DNA of 64,000 bases from Prevotella sp. HUN102 (lineage in GTDB: Bacteria; Bacteroidota; Bacteroidia; Bacteroidales; Bacteroidaceae). The stretch covers positions 1,426,001-1,490,000 of the forward strand of contig NZ_JIAF01000004.1 in the NCBI RefSeq assembly GCF_000688375.1. The letters are read 5' to 3'. The notes beneath the pieces are model-generated. The model worked only from the letters and a program-made list of their open reading frames with translations, was not told the origin of the DNA and ran no database searches. A program made the translations under genes and the position numbers. This document shows, in pieces, positions 1 to 8,323 of the stretch (positions are counted from its first letter, which is position 1; every line of letters starts with the position of its first letter).

Positions 1-1040
1 CAGTTGGTGGCGTTGTAGACGGAATGCCGTCGAGTGTGGATATCGATTTGGATTTCATTCAGAGCGAACTGAACAGGAGGAAACCGGGACAGAGCAAGAT
101 AACTACCGACAGGAAAGAACCCGATGAAGTGGAACTCCTGAGCGGTATCTTTGAAGGGAAGTCCACAGGCGCACCGATTGGATTCATTGTAAGGAATCGC
201 AATCAGCACTCAAAGGATTACGATAATATAAGGAATCTTTTCCGCCCTTCGCACGCCGATTACACCTATTATAAGAAATATGGTGTGAGAGACCACCGTG
301 GAGGAGGACGCACGTCTGCACGCATTACCTTGGCCCGAGTTGTAGCCGGAGCATTGGCAAAGCTCGTCTTGAGGAAATATGGCATTTCTGTTCACGCCTA
401 TACCTCACAGGTGGGTAATATCTGCTTGGAGAGAGATTACAGGAAGTACGATTTGAGCAAGGTGGAAGACAGTCCCACGCGTTGTCCTGATCCTGAAAAG
501 GCAAAGGAAATGGAGTCGCTCATCAGTCAGATGAAGGAGGAAGGCGATACGATAGGTGGCGTTATAACCTGTGTGATAAAAGGTTGCCCTCCGGGATTGG
601 GCGAACCGGAGTTCGGCAAGCTGCATTCGCTGCTCGGAGGTGCAATGCTGAGCATCAACGCCGTGAAAGGTTTTGAATACGGCGAGGGCTTTGCAGGTGT
701 TTCTTGGCGGGGAAGCGAGCAGAACGACCGTTTCGTGTCGAATGCCGATGCAAGAGACGCATCACGTTTGGCTGTCAATACAAGTACGAACCATAGTGGA
801 GGCATTCAGGGAGGGCTAAGCAATGGCGAGGATATTTACTTCCGTGTAGCCTTCAAACCTGTTGCCACCTTGCTGATGGAACAGGAAACGGTGGACGTTG
901 AGGGCAATCCGGCTACGATAGATGTGCGTGGACGGCACGACCCTTGTGTATTGGCACGTGCCGTTCCTATTGTCGAGGCAATGGCTGCAATGGTCATTCT
1001 CGATCAGTTGTTGATCAATAATACAAGCAAATTAACATAA
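1..1040 (+). CDS. aroC: chorismate synthase, 5'-truncated by window edge
   Basis: Last enzyme of the shikimate pathway: converts 5-enolpyruvylshikimate 3-phosphate to chorismate with reduced FMN, in the cytosol. The reading frame is open from base 3, so the true start lies upstream of the window; only about the first 15 residues are missing. Recognisable family blocks are GVVDGMPS at the left edge, the arginine-rich RPGQ/RKPGQ segment, the RPSHADYTY block, the [10 protein letters not shown] block that binds FMN and substrate, and the C-terminal [17 protein letters not shown] block. Length agrees with the usual ~355 residues. The pathway's first enzyme, a DAHP synthase-chorismate mutase fusion, lies at 8.3-9.4 kb but is not linked as an operon. 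Confidence 0.97.
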   Translation, partial: VGGVVDGMPSSVDIDLDFIQSELNRRKPGQSKITTDRKEPDEVELLSGIFEGKSTGAPIGFIVRNRNQHSKDYDNIRNLFRPSHADYTYYKKYGVRDHRGGGRTSARITLARVVAGALAKLVLRKYGISVHAYTSQVGNICLERDYRKYDLSKVEDSPTRCPDPEKAKEMESLISQMKEEGDTIGGVITCVIKGCPPGLGEPEFGKLHSLLGGAMLSINAVKGFEYGEGFAGVSWRGSEQNDRFVSNADARDASRLAVNTSTNHSGGIQGGLSNGEDIYFRVAFKPVATLLMEQETVDVEGNPATIDVRGRHDPCVLARAVPIVEAMAAMVILDQLLINNTSKLT

Positions 1041-1076
1041 TTTCAATCTTGGTGCATAAATTTTACGGCTAAAATG

Positions 1077-1106
1077 TTGAATTATCCGTTTTTAGTTATA
1101 CCTTTG
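1077..1106 (+). promoter_or_regulatory. Bacteroidota-type promoter with no ORF downstream
   Basis: A TTG at 1077-1079 and TACCTTTG at 1099-1106 are separated by 19 bases, close to the phylum's -33/-7 consensus. No credible protein gene starts downstream on this strand; instead a hairpin-rich stretch follows, so it may drive a small RNA. Confidence 0.5.
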
Positions 1107-1112
1107 CACCAC

Positions 1113-1236
1113 GATTCGAGATTGATTGCGAAATTCATCCGAAATCGTTTAGTTAAGTCTAGTTTAGTTTTTGTGTTGGTTGAGGGCGATACTTGTATCG
1201 CTCTCAAATCGTTTATATACCCCTCAACTCCTTTTT
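1113..1236 (+). ncRNA. candidate small RNA ending in a terminator-like hairpin
   Basis: A transcript started from the promoter at 1077-1106 would run through about 65 unpaired bases into a 12-bp hairpin (1180-1191 with 1196-1207, loop CTTG). An alternative, larger fold pairs GTTGAGGG (1179-1186) with CCCTCAAC (1221-1228) and is followed by a short T-run (1232-1236), the form of an intrinsic terminator. No known RNA family is recognised. This is inferred from promoter plus terminator shape only. Confidence 0.35.
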
Positions 1237-1404
1237 GAACAACGTTTCAGCCCAATGGAAAGTGGATGCGAGCTGTAAATTATAGCATCGTTCGCACACG
1301 GCATACCATAATATTTGTGTGCCTGATTTACGGATAGGTCTGAATGCAGAACCGTAAGGTTGGCTTTGATAATTATTTTGCTGTCTTGCCGTTGTGTTTT
1401 TCAT
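1213..1404 (-). CDS. small hypothetical ORF of 63 residues
   Basis: An open frame of 63 codons between aroC and the esterase gene. The product would be basic, with an aromatic C-terminal half (YNLQLASTFHWAETLFKKE). It has no signal peptide and no domain that I recognise. No strong ribosome binding site is visible, and its 3' end overlaps the candidate terminator of the small RNA on the other strand. It could be a real small protein or chance coding in a repeat-rich region. Confidence 0.25.
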   Translation of the reverse strand: MKNTTARQQNNYQSQPYGSAFRPIRKSGTQILWYAVCERCYNLQLASTFHWAETLFKKELRGI

Positions 1405-1504
1405 AGATTTCTCGGAACTATAATCTTATACCTGAGTTCGGGATAAATCTGAACTTGGAAATATGCGATTGCACTAATAATTATTCAGCCATCTTGTGCT
1501 TTTA

Positions 1505-1717
1505 TCTCTCACAGATTCCACAGATGCACAGACGTTTATTTTCGCCACAGAGAAGGCAAAGCCTTCAAGGATGGCACAGATTTCCTTGTGCGAATGAGTA
1601 TTGCAGACCAAATATCCAATCGTTTCTCATCAGACATCTGTGCCATCCTTGAAGGCTTTGCCTTCTCTGTGTTCAGGGATAGGCGTAAATCTGTGCTTCT
1701 GTGAAATCTGTGAGAGA
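1505..1717. repeat. large imperfect palindrome with 35-bp perfect arms
   Basis: Bases 1546-1580 and 1637-1671 are exact inverted copies (35 bp) around a 56-base centre. Outside them the pairing continues imperfectly: TCTCTCACAGATT at 1505-1517 mirrors AATCTGTGAGAGA at 1705-1717, built from short CAGATTCCACAGATGCACAG-like modules. Transcribed from either side it would give a very long hairpin. It lies between two convergent genes (aroC and the esterase). It contains no transposase. Confidence 0.8.
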
Positions 1718-1780
1718 AAGTCTTGCCATTTTATCTCGAATTCGAGTAATCTTATGGGGAAAATGTATGAAATATGACTG

Positions 1781-1909
1781 TTTTTCAAACGTGCGAAGAA
1801 TGCAATGCGTTCTTCGCACGTTTGCATTGCATTCTTCGCAAAAATGAAGTGCAATCTTGCGAAGAATGGAATATTGTTTTTAATATCTTGATTTTCAGTG
1901 TGTTATAAA
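1781..1909 (+). repeat. dispersed intergenic repeat, copy A
   Basis: One of seven copies in the window. It consists of alternating direct and inverted modules around CGAAGAATG and its complement CATTCTTCG, joined to AAACGTG or CACGTTT, ending in the tail TTGATTTTCAG followed by a TTATAAA-like stretch (1889-1909). The tail points to the 3' end of the esterase gene. The whole 1041-2073 gap holds only this repeat, the palindrome, the candidate RNA and the small ORF. Confidence 0.85.
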
Positions 1910-2073
1910 TTTCTTGCAATATGCGCACTATTGTGTGTATCTTCTGTGATTTGGATTGGGCGAAAGCACACGAATTGTAGGATAATTTTTCTGCACATAC
2001 GAGGTAGTCTGCCTGTAAACTTGTTTGCTGATTACCCTGTTCCTTAAGGTTCGGGGCTTGTGTGGAACGCCGA

Positions 2074-2922
2074 TTACTCAGTAAAGCTGCGTGAAGCAAA
2101 CGGAAGGGCAAGACGAAGAGAGGTGCGCCAGTATTCCCAATTATGAGCACCGTTGCGAATGCGGAGTTCGCTACGGATGTTGGCAGCCTTGTAGAGCCTG
2201 AAGATGTTGATGCTTGAGTCGAAAAGGAAATCGTCGTCGCAATCGAAAAACCATTTCACGGTGCGCAACTGCTGTCTTGTGTTTTCATCGGCATCGGCAA
2301 TGAATCGAATGGCAGAGTTGTCGGCTATGGATTCCGTGAGATAATAGAACTTGTTCTTCCTGTCTGGGTTGCCCTTGAGTGCGTCTGTTGGTTCGAGCCA
2401 AGGGCTCATAGCATAGGAGGAAGAGAATTTGTCGGGATGTTTCTGCGCATAGACAATGCTGGCTCCGCCACCCATCGAGAGTCCCATAATGGCACGCTGC
2501 GCTTTGTTGCCCATTGCCTTGTATTTTCTTTCGGCAGCAGGCAGCAGTTCGGAAAAGAAGAATGTTTCGTATTTTCGTCCCGGCATATCGAAATAACCGT
2601 TCCAATGGTTGTTTCGGTCGGGATGTCCGGCATTCGGCATAATGATTACCATTGGCTGTGCTTCGCCGGAACTGATGAGTTCGTCGGCTATGAGGCGTAC
2701 ATTGCCTAAGTTTTCCCAATCCGTGTGGGTGCCTGTGAGACCGTGCAGAAGATATACCACGGGATACTTGTCGGCAGACTGGTCGAAACCGTCGGGGAGA
2801 TACACGTTGAAGCGCACGTGGCAGTTCATCGTCTTGCTGTAAATGCTATCCGTTACCACTCGTCCGGCTCGGGCGATAAGGCAGAAGCACAGTAAAGCCA
2901 AGGTAAAAGCAATCTTTCTCAT
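2074..2922 (-). CDS. secreted esterase, alpha/beta hydrolase (FrmB/tributyrin esterase-like)
   Basis: A 282-residue exported hydrolase of the putative esterase family (PF00756 type), which cleaves acyl or feruloyl esters. The first ~19 residues form a signal peptide ending at ARAG. YPVVYLLHGLTG gives the oxyanion-hole strand, GLSMGG (about residue 148) is the nucleophile elbow with the catalytic serine, an Asp lies in FDCDDDF and the catalytic His in GAHNWEYW. The substrate cannot be told from sequence. A TATCTTTG box at 2948-2955 on this strand probably drives it. It converges on aroC across the repeat-rich gap. Confidence 0.88.
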   Translation of the reverse strand: MRKIAFTLALLCFCLIARAGRVVTDSIYSKTMNCHVRFNVYLPDGFDQSADKYPVVYLLHGLTGTHTDWENLGNVRLIADELISSGEAQPMVIIMPNAGHPDRNNHWNGYFDMPGRKYETFFFSELLPAAERKYKAMGNKAQRAIMGLSMGGGASIVYAQKHPDKFSSSYAMSPWLEPTDALKGNPDRKNKFYYLTESIADNSAIRFIADADENTRQQLRTVKWFFDCDDDFLFDSSINIFRLYKAANIRSELRIRNGAHNWEYWRTSLRLALPFASRSFTE

Positions 2923-3066
2923 CTTTATTTGTTCTATGTTGATATTGCAAAGATACGAAGAATAGAGTCCAGATAGTTTATTGTTTGTGAAAAAACAGTC
3001 AGTTCACTCTTTATGTGTAAAAAATGTTGTATTTTCGCACACGGAAAGTTATAAAAACATTTTAAG

Positions 3067-3972
3067 ATGAATAAGATTAAGTTACTTTTAATGGCGATTG
3101 CAATCGCTACATTGGCTTCCTGTGGTTCAAGTTCTACGGTGCCTTTGAGTGGTCGGAAGCATCGCATTAGCGTGAGCGACGGAGAGCTGCTGAGCCTCAG
3201 TACGCAGGAATACAAGAAGTTTATGGCTTCTGCCAAGAGGTCTACCAATGCAAAGAATACGCAGATGGTGGAACGTGTTGGCCGTAAGTTGGCAAACGCT
3301 GTGGAAAGCTATCTGAGAAACAACGGATATGCCAACGAACTTCAGAACTTCCAATGGGAGTTCAACCTTGTTCAGGACAATCAGGCCAACGCATTCTGTA
3401 TGCCCGGCGGAAAGATTGTAGTGTATGAAGGCTTGTTCCCATATACACAGAACGAAGCAAGTCTGGCTATCGTGCTCGGCCACGAGATAGCGCACGCCGT
3501 GGCTAAGCACAGCGCAGAGCAAATGACCAAGAAGCAGAATCAGGGCATCGGTACTGCAATTCTGGGCACGGTATTGAATTCTACGATGGGAAGTGGTGTC
3601 GGCGACATTGCAACCACGGTGGCAAATGGTGTGTTTACGTTCCGTAATGCAAGTTACAGTCGTTCAAATGAGAGCGAGGCAGACTATATGGGACTCATCT
3701 TTGCGGCAATGGCAGGCTATGATCCACAGGAAGCTGTCGGTTTCTGGCAGCGTATGGCTGCCTCAAAGGGTTCAGGTGCGCAGACTTCTCTGTCAAGTTA
3801 TCTCAGCAGCCACCCGTCCGATGCAACACGCATCAAGAACATTCAGGGATGGATGCCTGAGGCTTTGAAATATTATCAGGCGAGTGGTGCTGCAAGCCCA
3901 CGACCTGCAAGAACATTCACGGCGAAGAAGCCCGCAAAGCCTGCAAAGAAAAAGGGTTCTAAAAGACGTTAG
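3067..3972 (+). CDS. M48-family metalloprotease lipoprotein
   Basis: A 301-residue zinc peptidase anchored in the periplasm or outer membrane, in the group that includes BepA/LoiP, which handles misfolded outer-membrane proteins. It has a lipoprotein signal (LASCGSS, Cys at about residue 19). The zinc site is HEIAH at residues 139-143, with a third ligand Glu204 in NESEAD. No TPR module follows, so it is the short form. The C-terminus is a Lys/Pro/Ala-rich tail. It is monocistronic, closed by a strong terminator at 4001-4064. Confidence 0.93.
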   Translation: MNKIKLLLMAIAIATLASCGSSSTVPLSGRKHRISVSDGELLSLSTQEYKKFMASAKRSTNAKNTQMVERVGRKLANAVESYLRNNGYANELQNFQWEFNLVQDNQANAFCMPGGKIVVYEGLFPYTQNEASLAIVLGHEIAHAVAKHSAEQMTKKQNQGIGTAILGTVLNSTMGSGVGDIATTVANGVFTFRNASYSRSNESEADYMGLIFAAMAGYDPQEAVGFWQRMAASKGSGAQTSLSSYLSSHPSDATRIKNIQGWMPEALKYYQASGAASPRPARTFTAKKPAKPAKKKGSKRR

Positions 3973-4000
3973 GATTTAAGCGTCTGCGCAATAACAGGGG

Positions 4001-4064
4001 ATTGCCACTGGCATTCAGGCTTTTCATCATTATGAAAATTCTGAATGCCGGTGGCGATTTTCTT
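4001..4064 (+). terminator. intrinsic terminator after the M48 protease gene
   Basis: ATTGCCACTGGCATTCAG at 4001-4018 pairs with its near-complement at 4041-4058, followed by TTTCTTTT. The loop contains a second small stem (TTTCAT/ATGAAA). Confidence 0.85.
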
Positions 4065-4135
4065 TTAAAAAGTTGGCAGAACCAAATTCTTTTATTAATT
4101 TTACATTCGAAATTCAAGTGTTAATTTAAGCCATT

Positions 4136-4591
4136 ATGACTATGATTGAATACTTCTCACAGAACCTGTGGTTGGCTTGGATGCTTGTAAGCATCCTTTG
4201 TCTCGTTTTGGAATTGACCAATGGCGATTTCTTCATTATGTGTTTTGCCATTGGAGGTGTTGCGGCAGGCATTGTTTCCGCTTTCACGGATAGCCTTGCT
4301 GTTCAGATTATCGTGTTCTCCATTGCAACGTTGTTGAGCATTTCCTTCGTTCGTCCTGTGGCATTGAAATACTTCCATAAGGGCGGCGAGAGCCGGGTAA
4401 GCAATGCCGAGGCCATCATCGGGCGTGTGGGAAAAGTTACGGAAAGGATAGAGGCCGGCGGCTATGGCCGTGTGAAGATCGACGGCGACTATTGGAAGGC
4501 TGTGGCAAATACACGTGAGGCTATTGAAGAAGGTATGGCCGTAAGGGTGCTGAAGATGGATTCCATCATCGTAACGGTGGAAATAGCTTAG
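4136..4591 (+). CDS. NfeD-like membrane protein with C-terminal OB-fold
   Basis: A 151-residue short NfeD. Three hydrophobic segments lie in the first ~85 residues, followed by a soluble OB-like domain (GRVGKVTERIEAGGYGRVKIDGDYW) facing the cytosol. Short NfeD proteins act with SPFH-domain proteins in membrane microdomain organisation. Consistent with this, the SPFH gene follows 40 bp downstream, so the two are almost certainly co-transcribed. An in-frame ATG six bases further on is an alternative start. Confidence 0.9.
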   Translation: MTMIEYFSQNLWLAWMLVSILCLVLELTNGDFFIMCFAIGGVAAGIVSAFTDSLAVQIIVFSIATLLSISFVRPVALKYFHKGGESRVSNAEAIIGRVGKVTERIEAGGYGRVKIDGDYWKAVANTREAIEEGMAVRVLKMDSIIVTVEIA

Positions 4592-4631
4592 TTTGGAAAT
4601 ACAAGAATAAAATCATTAAAACTTAATATTT

Positions 4632-5585
4632 ATGGAAATAGGAACTTATGTATTGATAGCCATCGTGCTGTTGGTAATTCTGTTTGCCAAGATGGCGATT
4701 GTGATTATCCCTCAAAGCGAAACACGCATTATAGAACGGTTGGGTAAGTATTACGCAACCCTTCAGCCGGGTATCAACATCATCATCCCTTTCATCGACC
4801 GTGCAAAGGAAATTGTTGCATTGCGCAGCGGGAGATACACCTATACGACAGTAATAGACTTGCGCGAGCAGGTGTATGATTTCGACCGTCAGAATGTGAT
4901 TACAAAGGATAACATTCAGATGCAGATCAATGCCTTGCTCTATTTTCAGATCGTAGACCCGTTCAAGGCTGTGTATGAAATCAACAATCTTCCGAATGCC
5001 ATCGAGAAGCTGACGCAGACCACGCTCCGTAACATCATCGGCGAAATGGAACTCGACCAGACGCTGACCTCGCGAGATACCATCAATACCAAGCTGCGTT
5101 CGGTGCTCGACGATGCCACCAACAAGTGGGGAATCAAGGTGAACCGTGTGGAATTGCAGGATATCACTCCTCCTGAGAGCGTGCTTCAGGCTATGGAAAA
5201 GCAGATGCAGGCAGAGCGAAACAAGCGTGCCACCATTCTTACCAGCGAAGGCGAGAAGCAGGCAGCCATCCTTCAGTCTGAAGGCGAGAAGACATCGCGC
5301 ATCAACCGTGCTCAGGCCGACCGTGAGCAGGCCATTCTCATTGCCGAAGGCGAGGCACAGGCGAAGATTCGTGTTGCCGAGGCCGAGGCTATTGCCATCG
5401 ACAAGATTACGGAAGCTGTGGGAAAGAGCACAAATCCCGCCAATTATCTCATAGCACAGAAGTACATTCAGATGATGGAGGAACTGGCAAAGAACGGCAA
5501 TCAGAAGACCGTATTCCTGCCATACGAGGCTACTGGCGTGATGGGCTCGGTTGGTGGAATCAAGGAAATGTTCAAAGGAGAATAA
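4632..5585 (+). CDS. SPFH/Band-7 domain protein (paraslipin/QmcA-like)
   Basis: A 317-residue stomatin-family scaffold. An N-terminal membrane helix (residues 5-25) is followed by the Band-7 domain (IPQSETRIIERLGKYYATLQPG), then a long Ala/Glu/Gln-rich coiled coil (about 190-265, repeated EGEKQAAILQSEGEK units) and a short C-terminal tail. Members oligomerise in the inner membrane and control proteases or lipid domains. It pairs with the NfeD gene just upstream. Confidence 0.93.
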   Translation: MEIGTYVLIAIVLLVILFAKMAIVIIPQSETRIIERLGKYYATLQPGINIIIPFIDRAKEIVALRSGRYTYTTVIDLREQVYDFDRQNVITKDNIQMQINALLYFQIVDPFKAVYEINNLPNAIEKLTQTTLRNIIGEMELDQTLTSRDTINTKLRSVLDDATNKWGIKVNRVELQDITPPESVLQAMEKQMQAERNKRATILTSEGEKQAAILQSEGEKTSRINRAQADREQAILIAEGEAQAKIRVAEAEAIAIDKITEAVGKSTNPANYLIAQKYIQMMEELAKNGNQKTVFLPYEATGVMGSVGGIKEMFKGE

Positions 5586-5604
5586 TAAATGAGGGATTAA
5601 AGAG

Positions 5605-5722
5605 AGTTGGAGGAAGTCGTGTTTGCTTCATTGTCGGTTTCAAAGTACAAACGCCGATGAGCCTTTGTGCATTGGCTGATAACATTTATCTGAAGGATGC
5701 GGTTTCCTCCAACTTTATTTTT
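5605..5722 (+). terminator. structured terminator between the SPFH and WecB-like genes
   Basis: AGTTGGAGGAA (5605-5615) pairs with TTCCTCCAACT (5704-5714), followed by TTATTTTTT. The roughly 90-base interior can form a second hairpin near TCGGTTT/AAACGCCGA. This is more elaborate than a plain terminator and could be a regulatory leader for the next gene. Confidence 0.5.
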
Positions 5723-5759
5723 TCTGTCTCTAACTCAATAATAAAGAATCAATCGCCAA

Positions 5760-6908
5760 ATGATAGAAACGAGAAAAGAACTGAAGATTTGTATTTTTTG
5801 CGGTGCCCGTCCGAACTTTATCAAGGTTGCACCCATTATCCGTCAGTTGCAGAAGATGCAGGAAGACGGCAAAAACATAAGAAAGATCTCTTATTCATTA
5901 GTCTATGCCGGCAGCGCAGAAGACCCGACGTTGGAAGACAGCCTGTTTGCTGACTTGCAGATAAACCGTCCCGACGTGTGTCTGGGTGTGGAATGTGAGA
6001 ATTTGAACGAGCTTACGGGGCAGGTAATGTCGAAGTTTGAAGTGTATTTGCAGCAGCACGAAACAGACGTTGTAATCGTTGTGGACGATTTGGCATCAAC
6101 AATGGCCGCTGCTATCGTTACCAAGAAGCAAGCCCTGATGCTGGTTCGTCTGGCCGCAGGCACACGTTCGTTCGACATCACGATGCCGAAGGAAATCAAC
6201 CGACTGGTTATCGACGGACTTTCGGACATTCTTTTCACGGCCGGACTCAGCAACAACAGCATTGCAAACAGGGAAGGTGCCGAGCTTTCAAAGGTCTATA
6301 TGGTGGGCAACATCCTGATAGACAATATCCGTTTCAATCGCGAAAGAATGGAAGGAATGTCTCTCGGTGCAATAGAATCTCTGAAGGATTTGCAGTTGAA
6401 GGAGAAAAACTATCTTGTCTTCACGCTCAACCGTAAGGCCTTGATGACCGACAAGGAAAATCTTGTGCAGATGCTGAAGGCTATGTTGGATGCTTCCGGC
6501 GATATACCCGTTGTGGCACCGTTGCGAGATTCCGCCGTAGACACGGTTCTTTCTCTGGGCGAACGTGAGGATTTGGATTTGCGCAGACTCCATATTGCCA
6601 AGCCGTTGGGCTATCTTGAGTTTGGCTATATGCTTGCAAATGCGAAGGGAATCATCACCGATTCGGGCAATGTAGCCGAAGAAGCCACATTCAACAATGT
6701 GCCTTGTGCCACTATCAACAGCTATACGGAGCATATAGAGAGCGTGAAGCAGGGAACGAACGTGCTCGTTGGCGAAGATGCAGAAAGGCTTCGTGAGGCT
6801 GTTTCGGATATGATAAACGACAGATGGAAAGCATCGAGCATCCCTGACCGATGGGACGGACGTTCGGCAGAGCGCATTGTCCAGATACTTCTTGAGAATA
6901 TGAAATGA
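5760..6908 (+). CDS. UDP-GlcNAc 2-epimerase family protein with eroded active site
   Basis: A 382-residue protein with the two-Rossmann-domain fold of non-hydrolysing UDP-GlcNAc 2-epimerases (WecB/MnaA). Family landmarks are present but altered: GARPNF for GTRPE at the start, VVDDL for VxGDT, RLAAGTRS for the HVEAGLRS block (His and catalytic Glu replaced), PKEINR for PEExNR, TLNRKAL for the HRREN block (catalytic His replaced by Asn), and TDSGNVAEEA for SDSGGxxEE. The fold is therefore clear, but ordinary epimerase chemistry is doubtful. It stands alone between two terminators, not in a capsule cluster. It may be a divergent sugar-nucleotide enzyme or binding protein. Confidence 0.78.
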   Translation: MIETRKELKICIFCGARPNFIKVAPIIRQLQKMQEDGKNIRKISYSLVYAGSAEDPTLEDSLFADLQINRPDVCLGVECENLNELTGQVMSKFEVYLQQHETDVVIVVDDLASTMAAAIVTKKQALMLVRLAAGTRSFDITMPKEINRLVIDGLSDILFTAGLSNNSIANREGAELSKVYMVGNILIDNIRFNRERMEGMSLGAIESLKDLQLKEKNYLVFTLNRKALMTDKENLVQMLKAMLDASGDIPVVAPLRDSAVDTVLSLGEREDLDLRRLHIAKPLGYLEFGYMLANAKGIITDSGNVAEEATFNNVPCATINSYTEHIESVKQGTNVLVGEDAERLREAVSDMINDRWKASSIPDRWDGRSAERIVQILLENMK

Positions 6909-6916
6909 TGAAATAG

Positions 6917-6957
6917 AATAACGGCGAGCGTACAAGTGTATGTTCGCCGTTATTTAT
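6917..6957. terminator. terminator after the WecB-like gene
   Basis: AATAACGGCGAGCGTAC (6917-6933) pairs with 6938-6954 around a 4-base loop. T/A-rich flanks on both sides fit use in both directions. Confidence 0.8.
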
Positions 6958-7148
6958 TGGTGTCAAACTGAATTGACAAGGAGGTATAGTAATCTTTCAG
7001 CTTGGCGATTTTCAACTGTGGAATTATGAAAACAAGTGGAAATTCCACCTTCTTTCATACTCCTTTTTATACTCTTTTTCTGCCGATTTTTCACTCTTGT
7101 TTTGTGTTTTTGCAACGTGTTGAATATCAGTTGATTGCGAAAAGATCT

Positions 7149-7250
7149 ATCAATCTTCCAAAAAAGTGCTATCGTTTTGGGTAAAAAGTACTATCGTTTT
7201 GAACAAAAAGTACTATCGTTTTTGTGGAAAAGTACTATCGTTTTCCGTAA
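7149..7250. repeat. 22-bp tandem array, core AGTACTATCGTTTT
   Basis: TATC cores begin at 7149, 7171, 7193, 7215 and 7237, giving an exact 22-base period. The last three units share AAAGTACTATCGTTTT, while the first is degenerate; the remaining bases of each unit vary. It lies in the gap (6909-7275) between the convergent WecB-like and EEP genes, which otherwise holds only a terminator. It is not a CRISPR array: the units are too short and spacers are absent. Confidence 0.85.
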
Positions 7251-7275
7251 AATCTGTGAGAGCTTTCTTTGGTAT

Positions 7276-8280
7276 CTACCTTGATTGCCCGATAGGCTCG
7301 GCTGTTTTGCCCTTTCTAATCTTTAAAACAATAGGAAGATGGTCGCTCACACCTTTGTTGTATCTCGTTCCGTTGTAGAATCTCTTGGGTTTCTTTCCAC
7401 CGTATTTTGTGTCATCTTCCAGCAGAAACTCGGCATCATTGATGGAGCAATCCATAACGTTCTGTGCAATGTTTCTGCTCACGAGCACGTGATCGAGGCT
7501 TGCCCATTCGCCTCTGAAACGGTAAGTTCCCCTTGCATCGTTGCGCCCTTCAGCCTTTGCCGAAACGTTTACCATATCGTGCTCATAGATGAGTTGCAGC
7601 GAGGCATCGCCGTAATAGTCGTTGAAATCTCCCATTGCTATGATCTGTGCGTTCGGCGAAATGATTCTGATGGAATCTATCGCCGTGCATAGCCTTTGAG
7701 CCACGTGCATTCTGAAAGGCCGTGTGGCCGGTTCGCCACCGAAACGGCTGGGTGCGTGGAGGAGGAATGCGTGGAGCGTGTCGCCGTCGGCCAGTTCTCC
7801 GGCTACGTGGAGGATGTCTCTCGTGGGTCTCATTCCTCTGATGGGGCGGATGCGAATTGTGTCGATGCTGACGGGACAGAATGAGAGAGGAGAATAGAGT
7901 AGGGCGACATCAACGCCTCGCACGTCTTCAGAAGCTGTCGTTATGTATTCGTAATGGGCTTTACGGAGCAGGGAACGTCTGGTCAGGTCGCGCAGAACGG
8001 TGTCGTTCTCCACCTCGCACAAGCCAACAATGTCGGGCAGGCTCCAGTTCTCCGAATCTTCTCCACACGAAATGATGGCTTGCGCTATCTTGTTCAGTTT
8101 CTCCCAGTATCTTTTCCTCGTCCATTTCCGTGGCGAATCGGGAAGAAATTCCTGATCGTTCTTCAGCGAATCGTGTTGCGTGTCGAAAAGATTCTCCACG
8201 TTGTATTCAACAATCGTGAATTGCGTTTGCCCGAACAGCAAGAGAGGAAACCAAAGGGCGATGATGAGGAGTTGCTTCAT
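7276..8280 (-). CDS. exported endonuclease/exonuclease/phosphatase-family protein
   Basis: A 334-residue protein with an N-terminal signal peptide (cleavage near LFGQ) and the EEP (DNase I-like) fold. EYNVENLFD is the first metal-binding strand, GLCEVEN holds the catalytic Glu, MGDFND the Asp/Asn pair, and SDHLPIVLKI the C-terminal Asp-His dyad. Bacteroidota members of this group are usually annotated only as endonuclease/exonuclease/phosphatase; an extracytoplasmic nuclease or phosphodiesterase is the plausible role. No operon partner is evident. Confidence 0.88.
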   Translation of the reverse strand: MKQLLIIALWFPLLLFGQTQFTIVEYNVENLFDTQHDSLKNDQEFLPDSPRKWTRKRYWEKLNKIAQAIISCGEDSENWSLPDIVGLCEVENDTVLRDLTRRSLLRKAHYEYITTASEDVRGVDVALLYSPLSFCPVSIDTIRIRPIRGMRPTRDILHVAGELADGDTLHAFLLHAPSRFGGEPATRPFRMHVAQRLCTAIDSIRIISPNAQIIAMGDFNDYYGDASLQLIYEHDMVNVSAKAEGRNDARGTYRFRGEWASLDHVLVSRNIAQNVMDCSINDAEFLLEDDTKYGGKKPKRFYNGTRYNKGVSDHLPIVLKIRKGKTAEPIGQSR

Positions 8281-8323
8281 TCTATGGCTAAGGACTGATC
8301 GTGATAACTGTCAGCAGGCTGTT

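Noticed and set aside
5657..5953. 98-codon plus-strand frame before the WecB-like gene
   Set aside because: Overlaps the terminator-like structure and the start of the WecB-like gene in another frame.
7149..7250. Possible CRISPR array
   Set aside because: Units of 22 bases with no true spacers, and no cas genes nearby; the same holds for the 23-bp array at 21627-21727.
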